Notes under the pieces: generated by a model | What the model was told of the DNA's origin: nothing | Seen by the model: only the letters and a program-made list of their open reading frames with translations | The model's database searches: none | Position numbers and translations under genes: made by a program | From: Pseudomonas fluorescens Q2-87 | Lineage (GTDB): Bacteria > Pseudomonadota > Gammaproteobacteria > Pseudomonadales > Pseudomonadaceae | Length of the DNA: 64,000 nt | Direction: 5' to 3' | Assembly: GCF_000281895.1 (NCBI RefSeq) | Contig: NZ_CM001558.1 | Coordinates: 4,220,556 to 4,284,555 of the forward strand | In this document: positions 55,988 through 64,000 of the stretch, piece after piece | Numbering within the stretch: position 1 is the first letter of the stretch | Layout: each line of letters opens with the position of its first letter

Positions 55988-57681
55988 TCAGAAGCCCATG
56001 CTCAAGTGTTCGGCAATCGGCCCCAGCGCCAGGGTCGGCAGGAAGGTCAGTCCACCCACCAGCAGGATGGTCACGGTCAACAAGGTCACGAACAGCGGGC
56101 CGTGGGTGGGGAAGCTGTTCTGGCCGATCGGCGCGGTTTTCTTCAGCGCCAGACTGCCAGCCAACGCCAGCACCGGCAGGATGTAGCCGAAACGGCCGAT
56201 CAACATGCCCAGGCCCAGCATCAGGTTGTGGAAAGACGTGTTGGCGCTGAACCCTCCGAATGCCGAACCGTTGTTTGCTCCCGCCGAGGTGTAGGCGTAC
56301 AGCAACTGGCTGAAACCATGGGCCCCCGGATTACTCACCGCCGCGGCCGGCCCGGGCAAACTCGCGGCGATGGCGCCCAGCACCAGCACGCTCACGGGCA
56401 TGACCAGCAGGGTAACCACCAGCAACTGCACCTCCCTGGCACCCAGCTTCTTGCCCAGGTATTCCGGGGTACGACCGATCATCAATCCAGCCAGAAACAC
56501 CGCGATCAGCACGTTCAGCAACATGCCGTAGAGCCCGGCCCCAACGCCGCCGAAGATCACTTCGCCGACCATCATGTTCACCAGCGCCACCATGCCGCTC
56601 AACGGATTCAGGCTGTCATGCATGGCGTTGACCGAGCCGTTGGACGCCGCTGTGGTGGTCACCGACCACAACACCGTAGCGGTGGTGCCGAAGCGCGCTT
56701 CCTTGCCTTCGAGGGGCGCGGTCTGTTCCACGGCAGGGCTGTTCAGGGCTGGGTTGGGCTGGTACTCGGCCCACAGCGACGTGGCGCCGCCGATCAAGAA
56801 CAGCACCAGCATGCAAGCGATGATCGCCCGGCTCTGACGCAGGTCCTTGACGTAATGGCCAAAGGTAAACACCAGCGCGGCGGGAATCAGGATGATCGAA
56901 GCAACCTCGAACAGATTGCTCAGGGCCGTCGGGTTCTCGAAGGGGTGTGCCGAGTTGACGCCGAAAAAACCGCCGCCGTTGGTGCCCAATTGCTTGATGG
57001 CGATCTGGCTCGCGGCCGGCCCCAATGGAATCACCTGGTCGACGCCCTGCATCGTCACCCCGTGCACATAATGCGCAAAAGTCTGCGGCACGCCCTGCCA
57101 CACCAGGAACAGCGCCAACAACAGGCACAGCGGCAACAGCCCATAAAGGGTGGCGCGGGTCATGTCGACCCAGAAGTTGCCCAGCGTCGCGGTGGACTTG
57201 CGCCCGATCCCGCGGCAGAGCGCCACCAGCACGGCCAGCCCGGTGGCGGCGCTGACGAAGTTCTGCACGGTCAGGCCGATCATCTGGCTCAGGTAGCTCA
57301 GGGATGCCTCGCCGCTGTAGGACTGCCAGTTGGTGTTGGTCACGAAACTCACGGCCGTGTTGAAGGCCTGGGTCCATTCCATGCCCGGCAATTGCTCGGT
57401 GTTGAGGGGCAGATATCCCTGGAACAACAAGACCGCGAACAGTACGAAAAAACCGGCCAGGTTGAAGGCGAGCAAGGCCAGGGTGTATTTCTGCCAGCTC
57501 TGCTCAAGGTCGGGATCGACGCCGGCCAGGCGATAGCAACCGCGCTCCACCGGGCCGAGGATCGGGGACAGCCAAGTGCGCTGGCCCTCCATCACCCGAT
57601 AGTAAAAACGCCCCAGAAACGGTGCCGGGATCAGCACCAGGGCAAAAAGGCGAGGACCAGCCCATAGTCATAACCGTGCAT
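55988..57681 (-). CDS. kdpA: KdpA, potassium-translocating subunit (apparent 1-base deletion near the 5' end)
   Basis: Ten-helix K+ channel-like subunit; selectivity loops such as [18 protein letters not shown] and [17 protein letters not shown] are visible. ATG 57681 has a GGAG at kdpF's stop and reads [12 protein letters not shown], exactly the KdpA N-terminus, then hits a stop after LPWC. The rest of KdpA continues in the next frame from codon 16 (GTG 57637). One extra base in the A5 run at 57644-57648 (complement T) would join them into 564 residues, the normal length, and give [15 protein letters not shown]. This is either a real mutation or a homopolymer sequencing error. As written, a GTG 57637 start would lose part of helix 1. 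Confidence 0.85.
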
Positions 57682-57689
57682 AGCCGCTC

Positions 57690-57779
57690 CTAGTTCCGAT
57701 CCGCGCGCAACAGCGCAACCAGCAGATAAATGAACAGCGCCACTGCCAGCAGCAGCGACACCCCGTCCAGAACACTCAT
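57690..57779 (-). CDS. kdpF: KdpF, small membrane subunit of the potassium ATPase
   Basis: 29 residues: MSVLDGVSLLLAVALFIYLL then VALLRADRN. A single membrane helix, the normal size and sequence for KdpF, which stabilises the KdpABC complex. First gene of the operon, ending 8 bases before the kdpA start. Too short for most automatic gene callers. Confidence 0.93.
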   Translation of the reverse strand: MSVLDGVSLLLAVALFIYLLVALLRADRN

Positions 57780-57867
57780 GGGATTTCTCCGTGGTACGGC
57801 GTCGTGCCGTGTGTGAGGTAATTGTCGGCAAGGGGGCTGTAAAGGAACGAGATCGAAGGGAGGCTTG

Positions 57868-57892
57868 GGGGGTAAAGAATCTGTAAAAAATG
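57868..57892 (-). promoter_or_regulatory. Candidate KdpE box upstream of kdpF
   Basis: The minus strand reads CATTTTTTACAGATTCTTTA then CCC. It resembles the T-rich E. coli KdpE site (TTTTTATACTTTTTTTACA type) with two TTTACA/TTTACC-like half-sites about 10 bases apart, 89-113 bases upstream of the kdpF ATG. Identification is by eye. The rest of the 57780-58194 gap holds a REP pair and the eat promoter. Confidence 0.45.
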
Positions 57893-57930
57893 GGGCAAGG
57901 CATCGTTATGCCAGTGCCTGGACTGCCGTC

Positions 57931-58023
57931 TTCGCGAGCAAGCCCGCTCCCACATGGATAGGTTGTGTACGTGAAATCAGTGGATCACCACAGATCTACT
58001 GTGGGAGCGGGCTTGCTCGCGAA
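57931..58023. repeat. Inverted REP pair, GCGAGCAAGCCCGCTCCCAC family
   Basis: Copies at 57931-57955 and 58000-58023 in the divergent region between kdpF and eat. Confidence 0.87.
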
Positions 58024-58134
58024 GACGGCATCACAGACTCTGATGCCCTTAACTGGCGCACAACAGGAGCCCAACGAGCAAGGAACATCCCCGATACGAC
58101 ACCATTTGACCCGTTACGACTGCCCCCGCCACCC

Positions 58135-58150
58135 TGGCACGCCCACTGCA
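58135..58150 (+). promoter_or_regulatory. Sigma-54 (RpoN) promoter of eat
   Basis: TGGCACG (58135-58141) and TGCA (58147-58150): the invariant GG (58136-58137) and GC (58148-58149) are exactly 10 bases apart, as required for -24/-12 elements. It lies 45 bases upstream of the eat ATG. Ethanolamine catabolism in P. aeruginosa depends on RpoN with the activator EatR, which fits the gene it drives. Confidence 0.75.
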
Positions 58151-58194
58151 CTGCCCTTCCCCAGCGCTTTTGCTAACGATCGAGGGGAGCCACG

Positions 58195-59559
58195 ATGAAC
58201 ACACAACTCAAACCCACGCTAGGCACCTTGCACTTGTGGGGCATTGCCGTCGGGCTGGTGATTTCGGGCGAGTATTTCGGTTGGAGTTATGGCTGGGGCG
58301 TGGCCGGGACGCTGGGTTTTCTGGTGACATCCTTCATGGTCGCGGCCATGTACACCTGTTTCATCTTCAGCTTCACCGAGCTGACCACCGCGATTCCCCA
58401 CGCCGGCGGGCCGTTTGCCTATAGCCGTCGAGCCTTCGGTGAAAAAGGTGGCTTGATTGCAGGCCTGGCGACGCTGATCGAGTTCGTCTTCGCTCCGCCC
58501 GCCATTGCCCTGGCCATCGGTGCCTACCTGAATGTGCAATTTCCCGCCCTGGACCCGAAACACGCGGCGGTCGGCGCCTATATCGTCTTCATGGGCCTGA
58601 ACATCCTCGGGGTCAAATTGGCTGCGACGTTCGAGCTGATTGTTTGCGTACTGGCCGTGGCCGAACTGTTGGTGTTCATGGGCGTCGTCGCCCCGGCGTT
58701 CAGCTTCAGCCATTTTGCCTTGAACGGCTGGGCCGGTTCCGACGTATTCGGCGCACCGGCCATTGCCGGCATGTTCGCCGCGATTCCCTTCGCCATCTGG
58801 TTCTTCCTCGCTATTGAAGGCGCAGCGATGGCGGCCGAAGAAGCCAAGGACCCGAAACGTACGATTCCCAAGGCCTACATCAGTGGCATCCTGACCTTGG
58901 TGGTGCTGGCGATGGGCGTGATGTTCTTCGCTGGGGGCGTGGGCGATTGGCGGACCCTGTCGAATATCAACGATCCGTTGCCCCAAGCCATGAAAAGCGT
59001 GGTCGGCGAAAGCTCCGGGTGGTTGCACATGCTGGTATGGATCGGCCTGTTCGGCCTGGTGGCGAGTTTCCATGGCATCATCCTTGGCTATTCGCGCCAG
59101 TTCTTCGCCCTGGCCCGCGCCGGCTACCTGCCTGTCTCCCTGGCCAAACTGTCACGCTTCCAGACCCCGCACCGGGCCATCGTCGCCGGTGGCGTGATCG
59201 GCATCGCCGCGATCTACAGCGACGGCCTGATCAACCTCGGCGGCATGACCCTGACCGCCGCGATGATCACCATGGCCGTGTTCGGCGCCATCGTCATGTA
59301 CATCATGAGCATGCTCAGCCTGTTCAAGTTGCGTAAAACCGAACCCAACCTGGAACGTACTTTTCGCGCACCGGGTTATCCGATCGTGCCGGGGATCGCC
59401 CTGGTTCTGGCGGTGGTGTGCCTGGTGGCGATGGCCTGGTTCAATGCGCTGATCGGGCTAATCTTCCTCGGCTTCATGGCGGCGGGCTTCCTGTACTTCC
59501 TGCTCACCGCACAACTGCGTGCCGATGCGCCGGCTGATGCGATGCTGACCGGGCTCTGA
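58195..59559 (+). CDS. eat: Ethanolamine permease (APC superfamily)
   Basis: 454 residues, about twelve membrane helices. APC-family start GTLHLWGIAVGLVISGEYFGWSYGWGVAGT and the TTAIPHAGGPFAYSRRAFG block; close in sequence to the ethanolamine permease subgroup. Imports ethanolamine across the inner membrane. No eutBC or exaC genes lie next to it here, so the catabolic genes must be elsewhere. A sigma-54 promoter is present upstream. Confidence 0.88.
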   Translation: MNTQLKPTLGTLHLWGIAVGLVISGEYFGWSYGWGVAGTLGFLVTSFMVAAMYTCFIFSFTELTTAIPHAGGPFAYSRRAFGEKGGLIAGLATLIEFVFAPPAIALAIGAYLNVQFPALDPKHAAVGAYIVFMGLNILGVKLAATFELIVCVLAVAELLVFMGVVAPAFSFSHFALNGWAGSDVFGAPAIAGMFAAIPFAIWFFLAIEGAAMAAEEAKDPKRTIPKAYISGILTLVVLAMGVMFFAGGVGDWRTLSNINDPLPQAMKSVVGESSGWLHMLVWIGLFGLVASFHGIILGYSRQFFALARAGYLPVSLAKLSRFQTPHRAIVAGGVIGIAAIYSDGLINLGGMTLTAAMITMAVFGAIVMYIMSMLSLFKLRKTEPNLERTFRAPGYPIVPGIALVLAVVCLVAMAWFNALIGLIFLGFMAAGFLYFLLTAQLRADAPADAMLTGL

Positions 59560-59679
59560 GGTGAAAGCGGCAGAACGGGCGTAGTATTGAACCACTGCGA
59601 GCGACTTTCGCTCATAAGCGATAGGTGCGATGGAACAGCGAAATGCTCGTTCGTCCATCGCCCCCTCAAGGAGAGCCCT

Positions 59680-59847
59680 ATGCCCTGGTATGCCTGGTTG
59701 ATTCTGATTGTTGCAATCGGCTCGATCGTTGGCGGTCTGATGATGCTGCGCGACACCGCCAACAAGGTTGAATTGACGGATGAACAGCGCAAGCGTGTGG
59801 CCGAGCGCAATGCCGAGATGGATGCGAAGGAGGCCAAGGATCGTTAA
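59680..59847 (+). CDS. DUF2897 small membrane protein
   Basis: 55 residues from ATG 59680 with AAGGAG upstream. One membrane helix (MPWYAWLILIVAIGSIVGGL) and a charged C-terminal tail (DEQRKRVAERNAEMDAKEAKDR). Function unknown. Follows eat by 120 bases. Confidence 0.8.
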   Translation: MPWYAWLILIVAIGSIVGGLMMLRDTANKVELTDEQRKRVAERNAEMDAKEAKDR

Positions 59848-59863
59848 GCTGCACACCGCTTCC

Positions 59864-59992
59864 GTGGCGAGGGAGCTTGCTCCCGCTGGGGCGCGAAGCG
59901 GCCCTAAACCTGCTGGCGCGGAGTGTCAGGCTAAGCGGGTTTGGGCTGTTGGGGCTGCTACGCAGCCCAGCGGGAGCAAGCTCCCTCGCCAC
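59864..59992. repeat. Inverted REP pair (GGGAGCTTGCTCCCGC variant)
   Basis: Same skeleton as the repeats at 10701 and 53761 (GTGGCGAGG...inner GCGCGAAGCGGCCC...CCTCGCCAC) but with GGAGCTTGCTCC in place of GGGGATTTATCCCC. Confidence 0.8.
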
Positions 59993-60013
59993 AAAAAGCC
60001 AGCGCTTGCTACC

Positions 60014-60865
60014 TCACTGCTCCCAATCCGCCTTGGCAATGTGCAAGCCATGCAAGCCCTTGTATGCCGCCCGCTCAGGCTGGCTCCAGCCTGCCAGCAA
60101 TGAATCCTCGAGCCTGTAGATCTCCACTCCCAGGGGACGACAGACGCTAAGCGGATCTTGCGCATCCGGCCCCCACATCGCCAGCGACAGGTCACCACCA
60201 GGACAGGTGGACAACGCGCACAGCAGATCGATCTCGGCAAAAAACTCCAGGTAGTCGCCCTTCTGCGCCGGACAGGCCTTCATGAAATACATGTCGTCAT
60301 GATTGAGCCCCGTGCACTGGAAAATATTCAACACGTCGTGCACATCGAACTCCGTCAGGCCGTGGGGCAGCACCGCACGGGTCAGGTTCGAATGGCAGTG
60401 ATGGTGAAAGTCCTCGCCAGTCAGCATTTTGTTCACATAGGGGTCGCAGCGCGTACCCAGCAAGTCGTGCAGCCGTCCACCGTGCTCATCGATGCCATAA
60501 CCGGCCAGGCTGTCATCGGTGATGGTCACCAGTGGCCGCAGGAATGGCAGGTTCGACCACAACCGATCATGAGTGCTGACATGTGCGCCTTGGAGCTGGC
60601 GAGTACGCGCCGCCCAGAGGCGTTCACGGGGATCGTGGGCGTTCCAGACGTTGAAATCGCCCACCTGCGGGCCCACAGGGGTAGTGACGCGAAACACATG
60701 ACCGGCCGGTACGTGCCAGGCTCGGCCGGTGCGGATCGGGACTTCGAATTGCTCGATCAGCGTGCGCTTGTCCTGCTGGGTGCGGATGCGGTCGTAAAAG
60801 GGCTTGTCCACCTGCAGGGCTGAGCCTTTGCTGACCTGGTAGGCGGCTGGGTAGTCTTTGTACAT
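60014..60865 (-). CDS. DUF1989 (urea-carboxylase-associated) family protein
   Basis: 283 residues. Cupin-like fold with GDFNVWNAHDPRERLWAARTRQLQGAHVSTHDRLWSN, the HxxH-rich DFHHHCHSNLTRAV region with several His, and LNIFQCTGLNHDDMYFMKACP. Family members occur with urea carboxylase and purine breakdown, but no such genes are here. Probably metal-binding and soluble. Reaction not known. Confidence 0.82.
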   Translation of the reverse strand: MYKDYPAAYQVSKGSALQVDKPFYDRIRTQQDKRTLIEQFEVPIRTGRAWHVPAGHVFRVTTPVGPQVGDFNVWNAHDPRERLWAARTRQLQGAHVSTHDRLWSNLPFLRPLVTITDDSLAGYGIDEHGGRLHDLLGTRCDPYVNKMLTGEDFHHHCHSNLTRAVLPHGLTEFDVHDVLNIFQCTGLNHDDMYFMKACPAQKGDYLEFFAEIDLLCALSTCPGGDLSLAMWGPDAQDPLSVCRPLGVEIYRLEDSLLAGWSQPERAAYKGLHGLHIAKADWEQ

Positions 60866-61108
60866 GGCGAGAATCCTTGATCAGGTGTGATTGGCAAGAG
60901 TCAGTAGTTGCAAAAGCAGTTGCTCGGAATCGTCGAGATAAAGGCTCAGTGACGTTTCATGCCGGGTTCAATCACGCCGATGTTTTACAGAGCTTGCTGG
61001 CCTTCACTCTGCCGAAGTCAAACCCACCGGAAAGCGCGGACCGGTCATTGCGACCGGCCTCTTTTCCCATCAGCGCTTTCCGTGCGACGTAATCAGGAGC
61101 AGTGCCTG

Positions 61109-62755
61109 TCAGAGCTTACCGAAATTGACACAGCAATAACCTTTATCATCTTTTTCCTGCGCCTCCCTGAATGGATAGGGTACCCATTCGCACCGGGTGA
61201 TCAGCCCCGGACTGTTTAGTCCTTTTAGAAACGGCAACAACTTGCCGTTACTCAAGTCGCCGCCATATCCAATTTCGGACACATAGAGAACGTGGATCGG
61301 TTGCTTATCGCGCAGATAGGCAAAGTATGTCATATGATCAACGACAACGTTCTCTGCTGACTGCGTGGGAATATTGCATGACGTCCCCAACTTTGTAATT
61401 GACTCCAAATGAGGTTGTACACCAAAAACCGGAATTGACAATGGTTGCCCAGGCAAGCTTGACTGGGTAAAAGCTGCATTACCAACGAGGCCTGGCGTAA
61501 CGAATACCGACAATGTCACCAGCGATGCCGTCGCAAGGATCAATAGAAGTGAATAAGCGGCCAATACCGATGCGTTGTTCAGCTTCGCTGCGCGCCGGGT
61601 ATGCATCAATAAGGCCGCGATGATGATGGAAACAGGCACGAATTGAACGCCTGCGTAGAAATTCTGGATATTGTAGAAGAATGCGTTAATCACATTTGCC
61701 CCGGTCAACAATAGCGCCAACACCACCGGGACAGTGATTCGTCGGCGAAGCACTTGCAACAAAAACACCAGAATGCTTAGAATGTGAGTCGCGACTATAA
61801 ATGCGTATAGGGCGTATTCAATGGTCAAGTTAAGATATGGCAACGCTCCAAAGCTGTCCGTCATCGGAGGCAGCCAACCGGATTGGTAAGTAGCATTAAA
61901 GTTCAGGTGCGGCAACATCCGCTCAGGAAAGCTTATTAAATTGTTATAGGCGGCGCTGATGAACTCAAAGGGGGCACTGAACAACATTCCCGGCAATAGG
62001 GTGTTGGTCGCTAACAGCTGTTGAATTTGGGGAGCGTCTTGGCAGGCCCCCAGTGCGCTGAAATACAGGAAGACTTGAACGCACAAGGCCAATACGAATA
62101 GCAGCAGGCCATAGCGAACCACTTTATGGTAGGTAGCTGTCGCCGACCAGACGGCCGCCAGCGCGAACGGCATGTAAAACAGGCTTTTGGGATGAGCATA
62201 GAAGAACAAAGACAGCAAAAATGCTAACCCTACCCCGATTGCCGCTTGTGCTCGTGGAGACTTTCCTTCCTTCAAAAACAGAGCAGACAGGCAGAGCACC
62301 AGAATCGCCAGTATCAGAAGATGCTCCGGACGCGACATAACCCACAAAAAAGGCAGGACACCCAGCGACGCCACTGCGACTAATCCGGCAAAACGCTGGA
62401 GCCCTGCTCCCGAGTCGTGCGCTTGGCGCAAACACCAATAAGCCAGCAAACCGAACCAGATCAGCGCTAAAACAATACCACTGACCCTCAGGCCAAGCGG
62501 CCCCAGATGACCATATACGGCCGACAGTGACATCGCAGCCGGATAAAATATCCAAACGACCGCTCGCCCGGCGGTGGCCGTGCATTGTGGATATAACGTA
62601 ACCGCATTGCCTTCCTCAAGAAAAAGCCGCGCAATTCTGAATTTTGTCACCACCTCATCAGAATAGATTGGGAGAAATATCCCACTCAGCAATACTGCAA
62701 AAAACAATATCAGGTGCAGGATCTGGATTTTTCTTATTACCGCTTCTCTCATCAA
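61109..62755 (-). CDS. Polytopic membrane protein, possible surface-polysaccharide glycosyltransferase
   Basis: 548 residues, about twelve to thirteen membrane helices, an acidic periplasmic loop after helix 1 (IYSDEVVTKFRIARL, reminiscent of the DE-type loop of GT-C enzymes), and a C-terminal soluble tail with several cysteines (SCNIP, RCEW, YCCVNF). The pattern resembles GT39/GtrII-like glycosyltransferases, but I do not recognise the family for certain. It is AT-richer than its neighbours and sits beside a divergent GtrB/ArnC-like gene, so O-antigen modification is the leading guess. Possibly acquired. Confidence 0.65.
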   Translation of the reverse strand: MMREAVIRKIQILHLILFFAVLLSGIFLPIYSDEVVTKFRIARLFLEEGNAVTLYPQCTATAGRAVVWIFYPAAMSLSAVYGHLGPLGLRVSGIVLALIWFGLLAYWCLRQAHDSGAGLQRFAGLVAVASLGVLPFLWVMSRPEHLLILAILVLCLSALFLKEGKSPRAQAAIGVGLAFLLSLFFYAHPKSLFYMPFALAAVWSATATYHKVVRYGLLLFVLALCVQVFLYFSALGACQDAPQIQQLLATNTLLPGMLFSAPFEFISAAYNNLISFPERMLPHLNFNATYQSGWLPPMTDSFGALPYLNLTIEYALYAFIVATHILSILVFLLQVLRRRITVPVVLALLLTGANVINAFFYNIQNFYAGVQFVPVSIIIAALLMHTRRAAKLNNASVLAAYSLLLILATASLVTLSVFVTPGLVGNAAFTQSSLPGQPLSIPVFGVQPHLESITKLGTSCNIPTQSAENVVVDHMTYFAYLRDKQPIHVLYVSEIGYGGDLSNGKLLPFLKGLNSPGLITRCEWVPYPFREAQEKDDKGYCCVNFGKL

Positions 62756-63180
62756 TCAAACATCCGGTCGAATCAAGATGGACTGTCCATCTTGTCAATA
62801 GAGGCTCACTCGCCAGCGCCGATGATAGCCGAATCCCGACACCGAACCTATCATGCGTCCGTCGCGCCCACTGTTCGGCGTGATATCCATTTAGGGTAAC
62901 GCTTCGAACACCAACCTAGCCCCCGCCTATTGAAGAAGCATCAAGCTCCCGGTGCCGTGACACCTTCTCTTCCATGGCTTAAAATCCTTCACTTTTTAAC
63001 GAAGATCCGCTGAGGTTTCACAATGCCTGCTTGAAGTCGAGCGACGCTGGTGACTGGTAAAGCCTGATGCTCACCCCATCGGCTGCGACATGCCGTGCAC
63101 GACCAAGCGGAAGCAACGAATCTACAAGCCCGTAACATCCATACAGGACGCATCGGCAGCCTGTGTCATCGTTTAATCCA
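62756..63180. other. Gap between the divergent membrane-protein and GT2 genes
   Basis: No supported gene. Short frames on both strands lack ribosome sites. It must hold both promoters. A CATCAATCAAACATCC stretch follows the first start and the base composition is AT-rich to 62900. I see no clear terminator, tRNA or repeat here. Confidence 0.6.
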
Positions 63181-64000
63181 ATGGTCAGGATGAAGCTCAA
63201 GGTGATCGATAGAACCGTTTCAGTTAGCTTGGTTGTACCCGTTTTTAGGAGCATGAATACGCTCCCGGAGTTTTACGCACGTGCACAAGCAGCCCTCGGG
63301 CTGATTTGCGACGACTGGGAGATTATCCTGGTGGACGATGCGAGCCCGGATCAGACGTGGTTTGCCGCACTGGCGCTTCACGAACAGGACCCGCGGGTCA
63401 AAGCCATTCGCTTCGCAAGGAACAAAGGGCAACAACATGCCACCCTGTGCGGCATCAGCTACGCCTGCAAACGCTATGTCGTGACGATTGACGACGATCT
63501 GCAGTGTTTTCCTGAGGACTTGTCGCTTTTCATCGACCAGCTCCAGGCGGGCAAGCATGTCGTAATCGGCAAGATACCGATGGCCGAGAAACAACACAGT
63601 ACCTGGCGCAACCTGGCCTCTTGGCTTAATCAGAAACTAGTCAGCAAGGTGTTGGGCAAACCGACTGATTTCGGTCTTTCTAGCTACAGGGCGATGAGCC
63701 AGCAAGTGGCGAAACAGCTGGCCAGGTATCAAGGATCACATCCTCACATTGCCGCGATGCTGTTCAATTCGGTGCCCATCAGCATGATGGCGAATGTGAC
63801 CATACGTCACGCACCGCGCGCCGACGGCGGTCCAAGCACCTACACCTTGGGCAAGATGTTCAAAACGCTATCGTTCCTCATTATCAACTACTCGCTCCTG
63901 CCATTGCGCTATGTGGTGATTTGGGGATTCATGGTCAGTGCGTCGAGTATTCTCTTCGCAGTGTTCGTGCTGCTGCGCACCCTCCTGACTGACCATATTG
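63181..64000 (+). CDS. Glycosyltransferase family 2, GtrB/ArnC-like (3' end outside window)
   Basis: 273 residues are visible and open at base 64000. GT2 motifs: SLVVPVFRSMNTLP, WEIILVDDASPDQTW, IRFARNKGQQHATLCGISYA, the DXD-like VTIDDDLQCFPEDL, and DFGLSSYRAMS. A membrane helix (about 245-268) begins the usual C-terminal helix pair. Such enzymes load a sugar onto undecaprenyl phosphate for periplasmic transfer. Start is 63181 or 63190; neither has a strong ribosome site. With the divergent polytopic gene it suggests a gtr-like lipopolysaccharide-modification pair. Confidence 0.85.
   Translation, partial: MVRMKLKVIDRTVSVSLVVPVFRSMNTLPEFYARAQAALGLICDDWEIILVDDASPDQTWFAALALHEQDPRVKAIRFARNKGQQHATLCGISYACKRYVVTIDDDLQCFPEDLSLFIDQLQAGKHVVIGKIPMAEKQHSTWRNLASWLNQKLVSKVLGKPTDFGLSSYRAMSQQVAKQLARYQGSHPHIAAMLFNSVPISMMANVTIRHAPRADGGPSTYTLGKMFKTLSFLIINYSLLPLRYVVIWGFMVSASSILFAVFVLLRTLLTDHI

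Noticed and set aside
55316..57667. A 783-codon plus-strand frame opposite kdpB/kdpA
   Set aside because: Shadow of kdpA and kdpB; Gln/His/Arg-rich translation typical of the reverse strand of GC-rich membrane genes.

Overview
The window is a stretch of chromosome from a fluorescent Pseudomonas (P. fluorescens group). The evidence is the gene order: sagS-ospR-gpx-msrB-aminotransferase-htpX, efp-earP, and oprI-L,D-transpeptidase-tesA-ABC pair-greB resemble the PA2824-PA2859 neighbourhood of P. aeruginosa as I remember it. The GC-rich codon use and the many inverted REP pairs typical of this group agree. There are no rRNA, tRNA, CRISPR, phage or insertion-sequence genes that I can see.

Layout. 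1-5.8 kb: a BvgS-type phosphorelay kinase (5' end outside the window) and a Cache-HAMP-GAF-HD-GYP protein. 5.8-11.2 kb: a thiol and methionine-oxidation repair cluster (free Met-sulfoxide reductase, an AAA ATPase, sagS, ospR, gpx, msrB). 11.4-23.3 kb: metabolism and housekeeping (alaA, htpX, tpm, a LigB-type dioxygenase, deaD, class II DAHP synthase, ycaQ, a DUF1127/LysR pair, a TauE exporter). 23.4-25.5 kb: an ohrR locus in which ohr is reduced to its first 33 or so codons and is followed by a secreted alpha/beta hydrolase. 25.5-33.6 kb: efp/earP, a small membrane protein with a Gre-like factor, cysB, a universal stress protein, a nucleotidase, a ketopantoate reductase-like protein, class I DAHP synthase and a GNAT protein. 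33.6-46.9 kb: oprI, an L,D-transpeptidase, tesA, a YbbA/YbbP-type ABC pair, greB, DoxX, an MltF-like transglycosylase, TatD, a chemoreceptor, an Mpo1-like protein and a thioesterase. 47-57.9 kb: CHAD protein, lipoprotein, patatin, then kdpFABC-kdpDE on the minus strand, with an apparent 1-base deletion near the 5' end of kdpA. 58-61 kb: ethanolamine permease behind a clear sigma-54 promoter, DUF2897 and DUF1989. 61.1-64 kb: an AT-richer surface-polysaccharide-type region with a polytopic membrane protein and a GtrB/ArnC-like glycosyltransferase cut by the window end.

The most unusual point is the ohrR locus. A 35-codon reading frame that is unmistakably the N-terminus of Ohr sits between paired operator-like repeats and a secreted hydrolase. 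Other points worth checking are an intrinsic terminator inside the msrB leader, REP pairs placed inside the kdp operon, a roughly 150-residue insertion inside an HD-GYP domain, and several perfect palindromes at promoters.
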